Shown piece after piece: positions 25,001 to 33,707 of a stretch of DNA of 64,000 nt. Source of the DNA: Floridanema aerugineum (lineage in GTDB: Bacteria; Cyanobacteriota; Cyanobacteriia; Cyanobacteriales; Aerosakkonemataceae); contig NZ_JBHFNQ010000101.1 of assembly GCF_041929345.1 (NCBI RefSeq), positions 23,827-87,826 of the forward strand, in the 5' to 3' direction. The notes below the pieces were generated by a model, which saw nothing but the letters and a program-made list of their open reading frames with translations, ran no database searches and was not told the DNA's origin. A program made the position numbers and the translations under genes. The number at the start of each line of letters is the position of its first letter. Positions within the stretch are counted from its first letter, which is position 1.

Positions 25001-25130
25001 TTATCTATCTTGTTCTTCTACTTATGAGTGTGAATCCGAAAAATCATAGGAGTAAAACTGCATAGGTTACCTATCTCCTAATATATATGGATCAGAAGTG
25101 AGATTAAGAGACTTTTGGAGGATTAACGTC

Positions 25131-27473
25131 GTGAACACTCTGTTAAAGGAGATTCGTGGGCTGAGCAAGCTACTATTGGTTGGATTGGGGAAAAAAGTAA
25201 AAGGAAAACGGCGAAAGAGAATCGCAATTGTTTTATTCACCTTTGCTTGTATTCTGAGTTCAGAATTCCAGCTACCTTTAACTACCTCCGATGGTTCAAC
25301 AGCGATCGCTCAAACACAAGTTCAAACAAGGGACGTTCGTGACGCAGATTACCTGTTAAATTTGGGAATGCAACAACTCCAAGCCGAACAACCAGAAGCT
25401 GCACTGCGATCCACACAGCAGGCACTCAAGCTCTATCAACAACTGAATGAACGCCAAGGTATTGCACAAGCACTTGGCAATATAGGTATTTGCTATTTGT
25501 TTCTAGGCAACGCTAGCCAAGCAATCGATCATTTACAACAAGCTTTCAGTCTTGCTCGTGAATTGGGAGATCGGCAAACGGAAGGAAATGCACTTGGTAC
25601 TTTAGGTCAACTATATTTGATTCAGCGTGAGTATTCTAAAGCTACCTCCCACTTGCAACAAGCCCTTGAAATTGCTAAGGTACTCAACAACCAATCGATG
25701 GCAGACCAGGTGCAGCAACTACTTAATGCAGCACAGGAAGGACAGAAATATGGAGCTAGCGAAGGTACGTTTGTAATGGAGGGAAATACATTTAATACCT
25801 TATTGCAGGGAGTATTGTCTGCTTTCGATTTCCAGCAACCAGAAATGATCAGGCTGATGAACGAGGGCGCAATGTTACTTTCTCAAAAGGAATACGCTAG
25901 AGCAATTGAGGTATTGAAGCAATATCAAGTAATTGTTAGACAACAAGGAGAAAATAATCCGGTTGCATCGTTGGGTTTATTCAATTTAGCGCTGGCATAC
26001 TGGGGCAAAGGGGAGTTCAAGCAAGCCGAAGCAACGCTCCGGGAAATGATGCACATTTGGGAAACTTGGGCTGGATGGAACCAATCAGGATTGCAAACCG
26101 ATCAGCATAATATTATCAGCCTCAATATGGTGCGTCAAACAATGGTTTATGAGATGCTGCAAAGTGTGTTAGTATTACGAAATCAGCCAGAGACAGCACT
26201 AGAGATTTCCGAGCGCGGACGGGCTAGAGCAACGTTAAATTTGCTTTCCCAACGGATGCTTACATCTACTCAGTTTGCTATATCACCGCCAACAGTTGCT
26301 AATCTACGTAATATTGCTAGAACTCAAGGGGCAACTTTAGTGGAATATTCTATCATTGAGTATTCTATTAACCCAGGAAACGCAGTTCTTCTAATCTGGG
26401 TGATTCAGCCCAATGGCATGATTGCCTTTCATGCTGTTGACCTCTCAACGCTACCCCAATCCCTAAATGAGTTAGTTGCTATTAGCCGTAACACGCTTGG
26501 TGCGAGAAATCGCAGTCAGCTAGCCACTATAACTCCAGAGCTTACACCTGAAGGACAAAAACGGCAGCAAGCCCAACAACGGCAAAAGCTACAACAACTC
26601 CACCAACTGCTGATTGAACCGATCGCTAAGTATCTACCTACCAATCCCGATCAGCGAGTCATCTTCATTCCCCAAGGTGAACTGTTTTTTGTGCCATTTC
26701 CGGCACTAGTGGATGCCCAAGGCAATTATCTAATTAAAAAACACACTATTCTTACCGCACCTTCGATAGAGGTGTTAGAACTCACGCGACAACAACGAAA
26801 ATTGGTAAGAGCAAACAGCAGTTCGCCTATTCGAGGGGATGATGTATTGGTTGTCGGCAATCCTGTCATGCCCAAGGTGTGGAATCCTAGCAAGAGTATA
26901 CAAGAGCAGTTATCCAGTCTGCCTGGTGCAGAGGAGGAAGTGGTAACAATCGCCAAAACGTTTGCAACAAAACCGCTATTGTGGGAGCAGGCAAGCGAGT
27001 CAGCCGTTGTCCAACGAATGCCACAGGCGCGGATTATTCACTTATCAACTCATGGACTATTGGAGTATGGGAATCCTCAAGATTCAGGGGTGCGAGATTT
27101 CCCAGGAGCGATCGCCTTATCTCCCTCAGCTAAAGATGACGGATTGCTCACTTCTGCTGAGATTCTCCAGATGAAGTTGAAGGCAGAACTGGTGGTATTG
27201 AGTGCCTGCGATACGGGACGAGGCAGGATTACTGGAGATGGGGTGATAGGATTGTCGCGATCGCTCATCACGGCTGGAGTACCCAGTGTAATTGTGTCGC
27301 TCTGGTCAGTTCCCGATGCACCTACTGCCGACTTGATGAGCGAGTTTTACCGCCAGTGGCAGCAAAATCCAGATAAAGCCAAGGCATTGCGGCAGGCGAT
27401 GCTAATTACCATGCAAAACCATCCCAATCCGCGAGACTGGGCAGCGTTCACGTTAATTGGAGAATCGGAGTGA
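25131..27473 (+). CDS. TPR-CHAT protease, exported or membrane-anchored (780 aa)
   Basis: The CHAT domain is a caspase-like cysteine protease fold. His641 (HLSTHGLLEYG) and Cys693 (LSACDTGRG) are the expected catalytic pair. The N terminus is basic with a hydrophobic stretch (RIAIVLFTFACILSS) and an AIAQ-type cleavage site, so it is probably exported or anchored. About four N-terminal TPRs follow, then a helical linker and CHAT at residues about 520-780. I chose GTG at 25131 over the earlier GTG because GGAGG lies nine bases upstream. TPRs probably sense or recruit a partner that activates the protease. The 920-aa protein at 33708-36455 has a very similar CHAT domain. Confidence 0.85.
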   Translation: MNTLLKEIRGLSKLLLVGLGKKVKGKRRKRIAIVLFTFACILSSEFQLPLTTSDGSTAIAQTQVQTRDVRDADYLLNLGMQQLQAEQPEAALRSTQQALKLYQQLNERQGIAQALGNIGICYLFLGNASQAIDHLQQAFSLARELGDRQTEGNALGTLGQLYLIQREYSKATSHLQQALEIAKVLNNQSMADQVQQLLNAAQEGQKYGASEGTFVMEGNTFNTLLQGVLSAFDFQQPEMIRLMNEGAMLLSQKEYARAIEVLKQYQVIVRQQGENNPVASLGLFNLALAYWGKGEFKQAEATLREMMHIWETWAGWNQSGLQTDQHNIISLNMVRQTMVYEMLQSVLVLRNQPETALEISERGRARATLNLLSQRMLTSTQFAISPPTVANLRNIARTQGATLVEYSIIEYSINPGNAVLLIWVIQPNGMIAFHAVDLSTLPQSLNELVAISRNTLGARNRSQLATITPELTPEGQKRQQAQQRQKLQQLHQLLIEPIAKYLPTNPDQRVIFIPQGELFFVPFPALVDAQGNYLIKKHTILTAPSIEVLELTRQQRKLVRANSSSPIRGDDVLVVGNPVMPKVWNPSKSIQEQLSSLPGAEEEVVTIAKTFATKPLLWEQASESAVVQRMPQARIIHLSTHGLLEYGNPQDSGVRDFPGAIALSPSAKDDGLLTSAEILQMKLKAELVVLSACDTGRGRITGDGVIGLSRSLITAGVPSVIVSLWSVPDAPTADLMSEFYRQWQQNPDKAKALRQAMLITMQNHPNPRDWAAFTLIGESE

Positions 27474-27705
27474 GAGAATGAAGGATATAGAGAAGGAAAA
27501 ACCCCTACACCCCACACCCAACCACCAAAGCTCAAAAAAATCTATTTTCAAGCCAGCTCATTGCATCAGCTGCATAGGTTCACTCCCTCCATAAATAGGT
27601 ATAGATGACAAGAAAAATTACCTGTTGTTGAAGGCGAACCAAAAGGAGGTAAAACCATTGAAGCTAATATTGGCGATCCAGTTCATCCACAGCAGGTGAG
27701 AAGAT

Positions 27706-29073
27706 ATGGGTGCGGTATGGAAATACTGGCAGCTAGTGAGGATTAACTCAGCAGGAGAGCGCAAAGTAGCAGAAATTCCAGCGGCTAAAGCGTTCTTCCA
27801 GCAACAATTTCCCTCTCTAACTGGGGTAGCAGAAGTATCAGATGCCCAAGTTCAGCATCATCTACTGCAACTGATGCGAACAGAGGCAATACCTGAAAAT
27901 CTTACTACTCAACAAATGGCGGAGTGCTGCTTACGCTGCTTTATTTCTCAACTGTGCGATCGCATCTGTGCAGATGTAGAAAAGCAATTTGGGAAAAAAG
28001 GTGGGTTTACGCACTTTGAACTATTACTCTTGGTTCTAGATGATGCCGATGTGCTCAACCAAATCCGAAATTTCCCCAGTCAATCCTCTCGTTATCAGTC
28101 ACTTGCTACTCAGATTTTGCAAACCTTCGATCCAGAGCAAAGCCAACTTAGTACCTGGACAAGATATCTGGCGATCTCTCGACTCAAGCCATTTTTGCTA
28201 GAGTGTGGAGTTTATTTAGCTAGTGATTGGTCTATTTTAAATAGTATGACGACAGGACGATTGCAGCGGTTACTTGCTGGAGTTTATGGACTTATGCCGC
28301 TAGAAATTGAGCGATCGCACCAACTGCTAGAAAGCTATCATGCAGTTTATCGTCAAGACCACATCCAGCAGCGACAACCTGGATCGCGTCGTCGGTGTGA
28401 AGCACCTACACCACAGCAGTTAAACCGCATGGTTGAATATCTGCTTGCCAAGGGACTAAACAACTACTCTCCTGTGCAGGTTATGTATGAATTACGCGCC
28501 ATAGCTGATAAAATCCGCCGAAGTCGCACCCCAGAGATAGAACCATTACCTGAACACCCTCTCCCTGCACCTGAAATCGATCGCCAAGAGACTCACAACG
28601 AGTTTTTAAGCGTTTACCGTCAAGAATTTCGCAACTCTTTAAAGCAAGCGATTGCACAGGTAGTGAGCGATCGTCTCGCCTACCATCGCCAGCGAAAGCC
28701 CCCAAACGACCAATCATTTCTAAGTGCTCTTCGCCTGTTTTACTGCCAAAATAAATCAATGGGAGAGATTGCTGTTCAGATTGGTTTACACAAGCAATAT
28801 CAAGTGTCGCGCCTGTTGGAATTAAAGTCGTTTCGTGCAGATGTCCGTCAAAAAATGTTGGTAGATTTGCGCGATCGCTGCCGAGAACTTGCTATTAACT
28901 ACGTTAACCCAACCCAGTTGGAAAACTTAGAGCAAAAGTTAGACGCTGCTTTAGAGGAAGAAATTGACAAAGTTATCGATGCAGATATAGCAGATGCAAG
29001 CACTCCAAACTGTTCTATGAAAAACCTGCTTGCCCGTTGCCTCTGTCACCATTTAGATACTCGGAGAATTTAA
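27706..29073 (+). CDS. Sigma-70-like helix-turn-helix protein (455 aa)
   Basis: The C-terminal third contains a sigma region 4-like helix-turn-helix (SFLSALRLFYCQNKSMGEIAVQIGL, then QVSRLLELK). The N-terminal part is helical and not a normal sigma region 2. Proteins of this kind sit in cyanobacterial clusters with DUF1822 and CHAT/CHASE2 genes and are often labelled sigma factor-like. Here that exact neighbourhood follows: the next gene starts two bases after its stop. It is therefore a candidate transcription regulator of this block. ATG with GGTGAG five bases upstream. The 230-base gap before it also reads LPVVEGEPKGGKTIEANIGD in another frame, possibly a small gene remnant. Confidence 0.55.
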   Translation: MGAVWKYWQLVRINSAGERKVAEIPAAKAFFQQQFPSLTGVAEVSDAQVQHHLLQLMRTEAIPENLTTQQMAECCLRCFISQLCDRICADVEKQFGKKGGFTHFELLLLVLDDADVLNQIRNFPSQSSRYQSLATQILQTFDPEQSQLSTWTRYLAISRLKPFLLECGVYLASDWSILNSMTTGRLQRLLAGVYGLMPLEIERSHQLLESYHAVYRQDHIQQRQPGSRRRCEAPTPQQLNRMVEYLLAKGLNNYSPVQVMYELRAIADKIRRSRTPEIEPLPEHPLPAPEIDRQETHNEFLSVYRQEFRNSLKQAIAQVVSDRLAYHRQRKPPNDQSFLSALRLFYCQNKSMGEIAVQIGLHKQYQVSRLLELKSFRADVRQKMLVDLRDRCRELAINYVNPTQLENLEQKLDAALEEEIDKVIDADIADASTPNCSMKNLLARCLCHHLDTRRI

Positions 29074-29075
29074 GT

Positions 29076-30257
29076 ATGACAAACCATTCCATAGATAGTG
29101 ATTTTATTTTAAACGGAAACTTTCTTTGTGAAGACAATATTTCCTTAACTGCCAAACAAGTCGAATGGGCAATCGAACTTAGCCAAAGTGTTATTTCTGA
29201 AAGCCAAAAGTGGCAGACTTACCTCAATGGATTAGCACTGGCAGGTGTAGAACAATGGCTGCAAAAACGATCGCCAGAACTCAGTTTAAGCAATTTGTTG
29301 CTGTCAGGAAAAAAGAATAATTTTGCCGCCGATGCAATGTTTATAGAATCCATTTGTCAATTACAAGTAAATAAATTTCAGATTTATTTAATAGCAACAG
29401 ATAGTTTGTATAATCCTGATGTCTCGATACCTAAAACAGCTGTTGAATCATCTGAGTTTATTCCTCACTTCTATATTTTAGTCGAAATCATAGAAGAATT
29501 AGAACAGATTAATGTTCAGGGATATTTACAACGCGATCGACTTATTCATTACCAGCAATCTATCGGTTTGCAATCTGAAAGTGAGACAAATTATCTACTG
29601 CCTTTAGATTGGTTTGAAGATGATTCTGATAAACTTTTGCTGGCTTTACGTTGTTTAGAACCAACAGCAATTCCATTAATCAGTCAAGCACAAATTTTTA
29701 ATAGTTATCCTCTGACTTCACCTAGACAACAAGTAACTCAAAATGCAATCAATATCGGACTTTGGTTTAGAGATGAAGTCGATCGCATAAGCCAAGAATT
29801 GTCTTGGATTATTTTGCCTCGTCCATCACCCAGTCCAGAGTTTCGCTCGCTCCGATCGCCAGTAGAGCAATTCAATGATGCGATCGCAGAATTAATAAAT
29901 CAGAGAGGAATTGCGATTCCCGATCTAGCCAGAGCAGCCTATCGAGATTTGCAGTGGGAAAACATTGCACTACGTCTATATGTTGTTGCTTGGAAGTTAC
30001 CTATGATTGATTTAATTCCCGAATGGACACTGTTACTAATTTTAGGAACACAACCTCATAAAACCCTGCCTCTTGGTATTAAATTACAAGTTCGAGATGA
30101 AGTCCAAATTTTGGAGGAACCAGTATTAAGCGATCGCTCTAACGAATACATTTATGCACAAGTAATTGGAACTTTCAGCGAACGATTCTGGGTAAAAATT
30201 AGTTTGCCTGATGGTGCAGCATTAACCTTACCTCCATTTACCTGGGAAGAAAGTTAG
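29076..30257 (+). CDS. DUF1822-family protein (393 aa)
   Basis: The product starts MTNHSIDSDF and matches the cyanobacterial DUF1822 family in length and landmarks. These include AKQVEWAIELSQSV near the start, LNGLALAGVEQWLQ, the middle LPLDWFEDDS, and a beta-rich end on an SH3-like barrel (RFWVKISLPDGAALTLPPF). It is a soluble protein of unknown activity. Across cyanobacteria it is found between a sigma-like gene and a CHAT-CHASE2 gene, as here. Stop and start are separated by two bases and GGAG lies ten bases upstream, so it is cotranscribed with the sigma-like gene. A regulatory or adaptor role is inferred. Confidence 0.72.
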   Translation: MTNHSIDSDFILNGNFLCEDNISLTAKQVEWAIELSQSVISESQKWQTYLNGLALAGVEQWLQKRSPELSLSNLLLSGKKNNFAADAMFIESICQLQVNKFQIYLIATDSLYNPDVSIPKTAVESSEFIPHFYILVEIIEELEQINVQGYLQRDRLIHYQQSIGLQSESETNYLLPLDWFEDDSDKLLLALRCLEPTAIPLISQAQIFNSYPLTSPRQQVTQNAINIGLWFRDEVDRISQELSWIILPRPSPSPEFRSLRSPVEQFNDAIAELINQRGIAIPDLARAAYRDLQWENIALRLYVVAWKLPMIDLIPEWTLLLILGTQPHKTLPLGIKLQVRDEVQILEEPVLSDRSNEYIYAQVIGTFSERFWVKISLPDGAALTLPPFTWEES

Positions 30258-30332
30258 CGTTTAATCTTCTAACATATTCCACTATCTTTTTCGGTTTCAC
30301 TTTAATTTTTCTCTTGCATATTCTCCATCTTC

Positions 30333-32729
30333 ATGTTTTATCTCCGAGTGCAACGAATTGAGCATAGTTGTTTGTTTGAACTGTTTTGGGGACAGGGACA
30401 ACGCCTATCCAAAACCTTGCCGTTTCCTGATTTATTAACAACTCTCTACCAACAATGGGAACAGGCTTATATCAACTTCTATAAAACCATCAACATTCCG
30501 CTTAACTCAGAACCAGAAACCAAAGATATCTGGCGCGGAAAAGCAGTAGCTAGTGGTAGTATTGCCCCTCGTAAAATAGATTGGCACGGCAAATTAATAG
30601 AAGCCGAAACTCGTTTATTGTATGAGTTCCATTGCTGGTTACGGAATAGTGAATTGTTTGAAATTTATGACAGAATTGCGATCGCCAGTCGAGCAGCAGG
30701 AGAATCAGAAACTTCCATTGATTTATTCATTACTTGCACGCCGATTGAAGTGGCAAGATTACCTTGGGAAGCTTGGGAATTTAGTTCAGAATCAGCTAGA
30801 GTAAAAAAAATCCGAATTGCTCGTGTTCCTGCTAATATTCGCCATGAGTCTGCCGTTCATCAAGTTAAACAAAAACGTCGTTATCCTAGAATATTAGTTA
30901 TTTTGGGTAACGATCAAAAATTAAATTTTCAGGAAGATTGGAAGACAATCAAGCAATCTCTTAATCGTCTGGCAGAAATTCCCGATCCGATCGGTTTAGA
31001 ACCTAAAAAATCAATAGATGATTTTAAAACAAAAATTAGTCAGGCGATCGCTGATGAGCAAGGTTGGGATGTGCTGATTTTTGCAGGACACGGCAATGAA
31101 ACTCAGATGACAGGTGGCGAATTAGGAATTGCTCCAGGTGTATCAATTCGAGTTAGTGAAATTGCGCCTCAATTAGCGATCGCCCGCGAACGAGGACTAC
31201 AATTTGCCCTGTTCAATTCTTGTTCAGGCTTAAGTGTAGCCGAATCTTTAATTGATTTAGGATTAAGTCAAGTCGCTGTCATGCGAGAACCGATTCATAA
31301 TCGAGTAGCTCAGGAATTTCTGATTCAATTTCTCAAAGAATTAGCAAATCACAATGATGTTCATCAATCTTTAATTACTGCCTGTCAGCATCTCAAAACC
31401 GAAAAAAATCTCACTTATCCTTCAGCACACTTAATTCCCTCTCTATTTCGTCATCCAGAAGACAAACCATTTCAGATAAAACCACCCAGTTGGCGACAGT
31501 TGGTACGGCAGATTTTACCCCAACGCTATCAAGCAGTAGCCCTAACAATTTTAGTATTGATAAGTTGGCAACTCCCAATTCAGCAATGGTTATTGGAACG
31601 ACGAGTCTTAGTACAAGCAATTTACCGTCAAGCAACATTGCGAACTCAAACCAATAAATCAACTCCTATTTTACTAGTAAAAATTGATGAAGAATCTTTA
31701 GAGAAAGAACCACAAATTCGACCGATTTCTCGTACTTATCTGGGAAGATTAATTGAGCGATTGAGTGGAGCGAAAGTTATCGGTGTTGATTATTTGTTAT
31801 ATCCGCCTACAAATGACGATACAAAGCTAGCTCGATCGGTAGAGAATGTAGCAAAACGAGGGACTATATTTGTATTTGGAGCTAGTCAGGATAGACTCAC
31901 GCAGAAATGGCGTTACGCTCCCAATGCGATCGCCAATCCTAATTGGAGTTTATCAGGAAGTATGACCGTTAGAGGACTTTATTATGCTGAGTTAGTATCT
32001 GCATTTGATTCAACCCAACCTTTATCTTATTTGTTGGCATCTATTTATCAGCATTGCATTGATTCATCTAACAACATTAAGCAAGATGGTTGCTCGTTAA
32101 AATCTGTGCAACTTCATTCTTTATCTTCTCCTTCGCCATTACCTAGAATCAGTCCAAAGTTTACCACTTATTTAGGATACAGTTTGGGTCAAATGTGGTT
32201 ACATCCGATTGTAGATTATTCATTACCACCCGATCGAGTTTTCACTTCTATTAGTGCTAAAGATTTGTTAGAGCGAGCGACTCCTAACTCCTTAGATCTG
32301 TCTCAAAAAATTGTTTTGATTATACCTAATTACTTAACAGCAGGAATTGACAAAGAAGGGGAAGATAATTGGTCAGCACCTGCGGCAATTAAGTATTGGT
32401 ACAATCATCCCCATCAGATTTTAACAGGAGGAGAGTACCATGCTTATTTAGTCAATCATTTTCTTAACCAACGTCTAGTTATTCCGCTCCCTGATTTGTG
32501 GCTAATTTTGCTAGCTGCTTTAGTAGGAGCCGGAACGGTTTATCTGGAGCAAAACCGCTTTCTGCAAAGGCAGAAAATTGTAATTGTTTTAATAGCTGGT
32601 ACAGTTATTTATAGTTTACTCAGCTTAGAACTTTATATATCATCTGCGGCAATCGCTTTACCAATTTTTCTACCAATTTCAACGATTTGGATTTACGTTT
32701 TACCTCGTTTATTGAAGCAAAAATCGTGA
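30333..32729 (+). CDS. CHAT-CHASE2 membrane protein (798 aa)
   Basis: Residues 1-380 contain a cytoplasmic CHAT-like caspase domain with His in FAGHGNE and Cys in FNSCSGL as the pair. A membrane helix follows (AVALTILVLISW), then a periplasmic CHASE2-type sensor (residues about 410-690: TPILLVKIDEESL, GRLIERLSGAKVIGVDYLLY). Three membrane helices close the protein (WLILLAALVGAGTVYL, IVIVLIAGTVIYSLL, ALPIFLPISTIWIYVL). CHASE2 domains sense extracellular conditions in cyanobacterial kinases and cyclases. Fusion to CHAT suggests a transmembrane switch for a protease instead of a second messenger. It lies in the sigma/DUF1822/DUF928 cluster. Confidence 0.82.
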   Translation: MFYLRVQRIEHSCLFELFWGQGQRLSKTLPFPDLLTTLYQQWEQAYINFYKTINIPLNSEPETKDIWRGKAVASGSIAPRKIDWHGKLIEAETRLLYEFHCWLRNSELFEIYDRIAIASRAAGESETSIDLFITCTPIEVARLPWEAWEFSSESARVKKIRIARVPANIRHESAVHQVKQKRRYPRILVILGNDQKLNFQEDWKTIKQSLNRLAEIPDPIGLEPKKSIDDFKTKISQAIADEQGWDVLIFAGHGNETQMTGGELGIAPGVSIRVSEIAPQLAIARERGLQFALFNSCSGLSVAESLIDLGLSQVAVMREPIHNRVAQEFLIQFLKELANHNDVHQSLITACQHLKTEKNLTYPSAHLIPSLFRHPEDKPFQIKPPSWRQLVRQILPQRYQAVALTILVLISWQLPIQQWLLERRVLVQAIYRQATLRTQTNKSTPILLVKIDEESLEKEPQIRPISRTYLGRLIERLSGAKVIGVDYLLYPPTNDDTKLARSVENVAKRGTIFVFGASQDRLTQKWRYAPNAIANPNWSLSGSMTVRGLYYAELVSAFDSTQPLSYLLASIYQHCIDSSNNIKQDGCSLKSVQLHSLSSPSPLPRISPKFTTYLGYSLGQMWLHPIVDYSLPPDRVFTSISAKDLLERATPNSLDLSQKIVLIIPNYLTAGIDKEGEDNWSAPAAIKYWYNHPHQILTGGEYHAYLVNHFLNQRLVIPLPDLWLILLAALVGAGTVYLEQNRFLQRQKIVIVLIAGTVIYSLLSLELYISSAAIALPIFLPISTIWIYVLPRLLKQKS

Positions 32730-32737
32730 GAAAAATT

Positions 32738-33523
32738 ATGAAGAATATTAATTGCTTGAATCGATTGTTTTGGGTATTAAGTTTATCATTAATAATCTCT
32801 AGTACCCTGGGATTTGGATTTTCGTTTGAACGTCGATCAGCATCAGCCTTTTTATTAGCGGAACTGCGTCAAACAACGTGGGTAAGAGGTTGGCATAACT
32901 TATTTGGAAAACGTCGTCCTGTCCCTCCTCCTCCTGTACCCCCAACAAATGGAGGATCTCGTCCTACAGAAGAAGTTTGCCCGATCGCACCATTAGCCGT
33001 ATCTGCATCAAATTCCTCTATATTAACAACAGCAATTGTCTGGAGCGATCGCCCTACCTTTGTCTGGGATGGAGAAGCGGAGAAAATTGGCGTGCGAGTG
33101 CGGGGAAGTGAAAATATCCTCTGGAGTCAGCCTGTTTCTGGAACTAATCGCGTAACTTACAAAGGGGAACCTCTGCAACCGAATCGGGTTTATGAGTGGT
33201 TGGTGCTATCATCTAACGATCGAGTAAAACGGTTTATTCCTTTTCGGATAGTAACGGCTCAGGAGAGCGATCGCATCAATCAAGCTTTGCAACAGTTAAA
33301 CCAACAACTAGCTATTAAAAAAATCACAGGAGAAGCTGCTACTTTACGCCGAGCCGAATTTTTTGCTAATCAAAAAATCGACAATCAACCCCTGTGGTCA
33401 GAGTTTTGGCAAGAAGTTTTATCCGTACAAACTCCTTCTGATAAATTGACAACTTGGACTCGCGAAACTGTTACCTTACTCTGTAAACCAGTTAATGCAG
33501 CACCTAATACCAATTCTCTATGA
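32738..33523 (+). CDS. DUF928-like exported protein (261 aa)
   Basis: Signal peptide at the start (LFWVLSLSLIISS) and a Pro-rich linker (RPVPPPPVPP), then a domain with beta strands (TFVWDGEAEKIGVRVRG), resembling the DUF928 family of cyanobacterial envelope proteins. That family is frequently encoded beside CHAT-CHASE2 genes. The start was set at MKNINC, just after the upstream stop codon; an in-frame GTG four codons earlier overlaps that stop. It probably works in the periplasm as a partner of the CHASE2 sensor. The family call is from memory and moderate. Confidence 0.6.
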   Translation: MKNINCLNRLFWVLSLSLIISSTLGFGFSFERRSASAFLLAELRQTTWVRGWHNLFGKRRPVPPPPVPPTNGGSRPTEEVCPIAPLAVSASNSSILTTAIVWSDRPTFVWDGEAEKIGVRVRGSENILWSQPVSGTNRVTYKGEPLQPNRVYEWLVLSSNDRVKRFIPFRIVTAQESDRINQALQQLNQQLAIKKITGEAATLRRAEFFANQKIDNQPLWSEFWQEVLSVQTPSDKLTTWTRETVTLLCKPVNAAPNTNSL

Positions 33524-33707
33524 AGATGCGTTTAATATTTCGTAATTATTTGCCATCAAATCTTTGCTAGATATAGTAGTCGCGCAGGAAGTATTAAGTG
33601 CATTGTTACAGAGAAATGGTATAACACGGTTTCACCATCTCGTTAAATAGAACTTGTTCGCTTTCAGTACATATCAGCCATAGTTTCTATAGTTGGAGAA
33701 CTTCATA

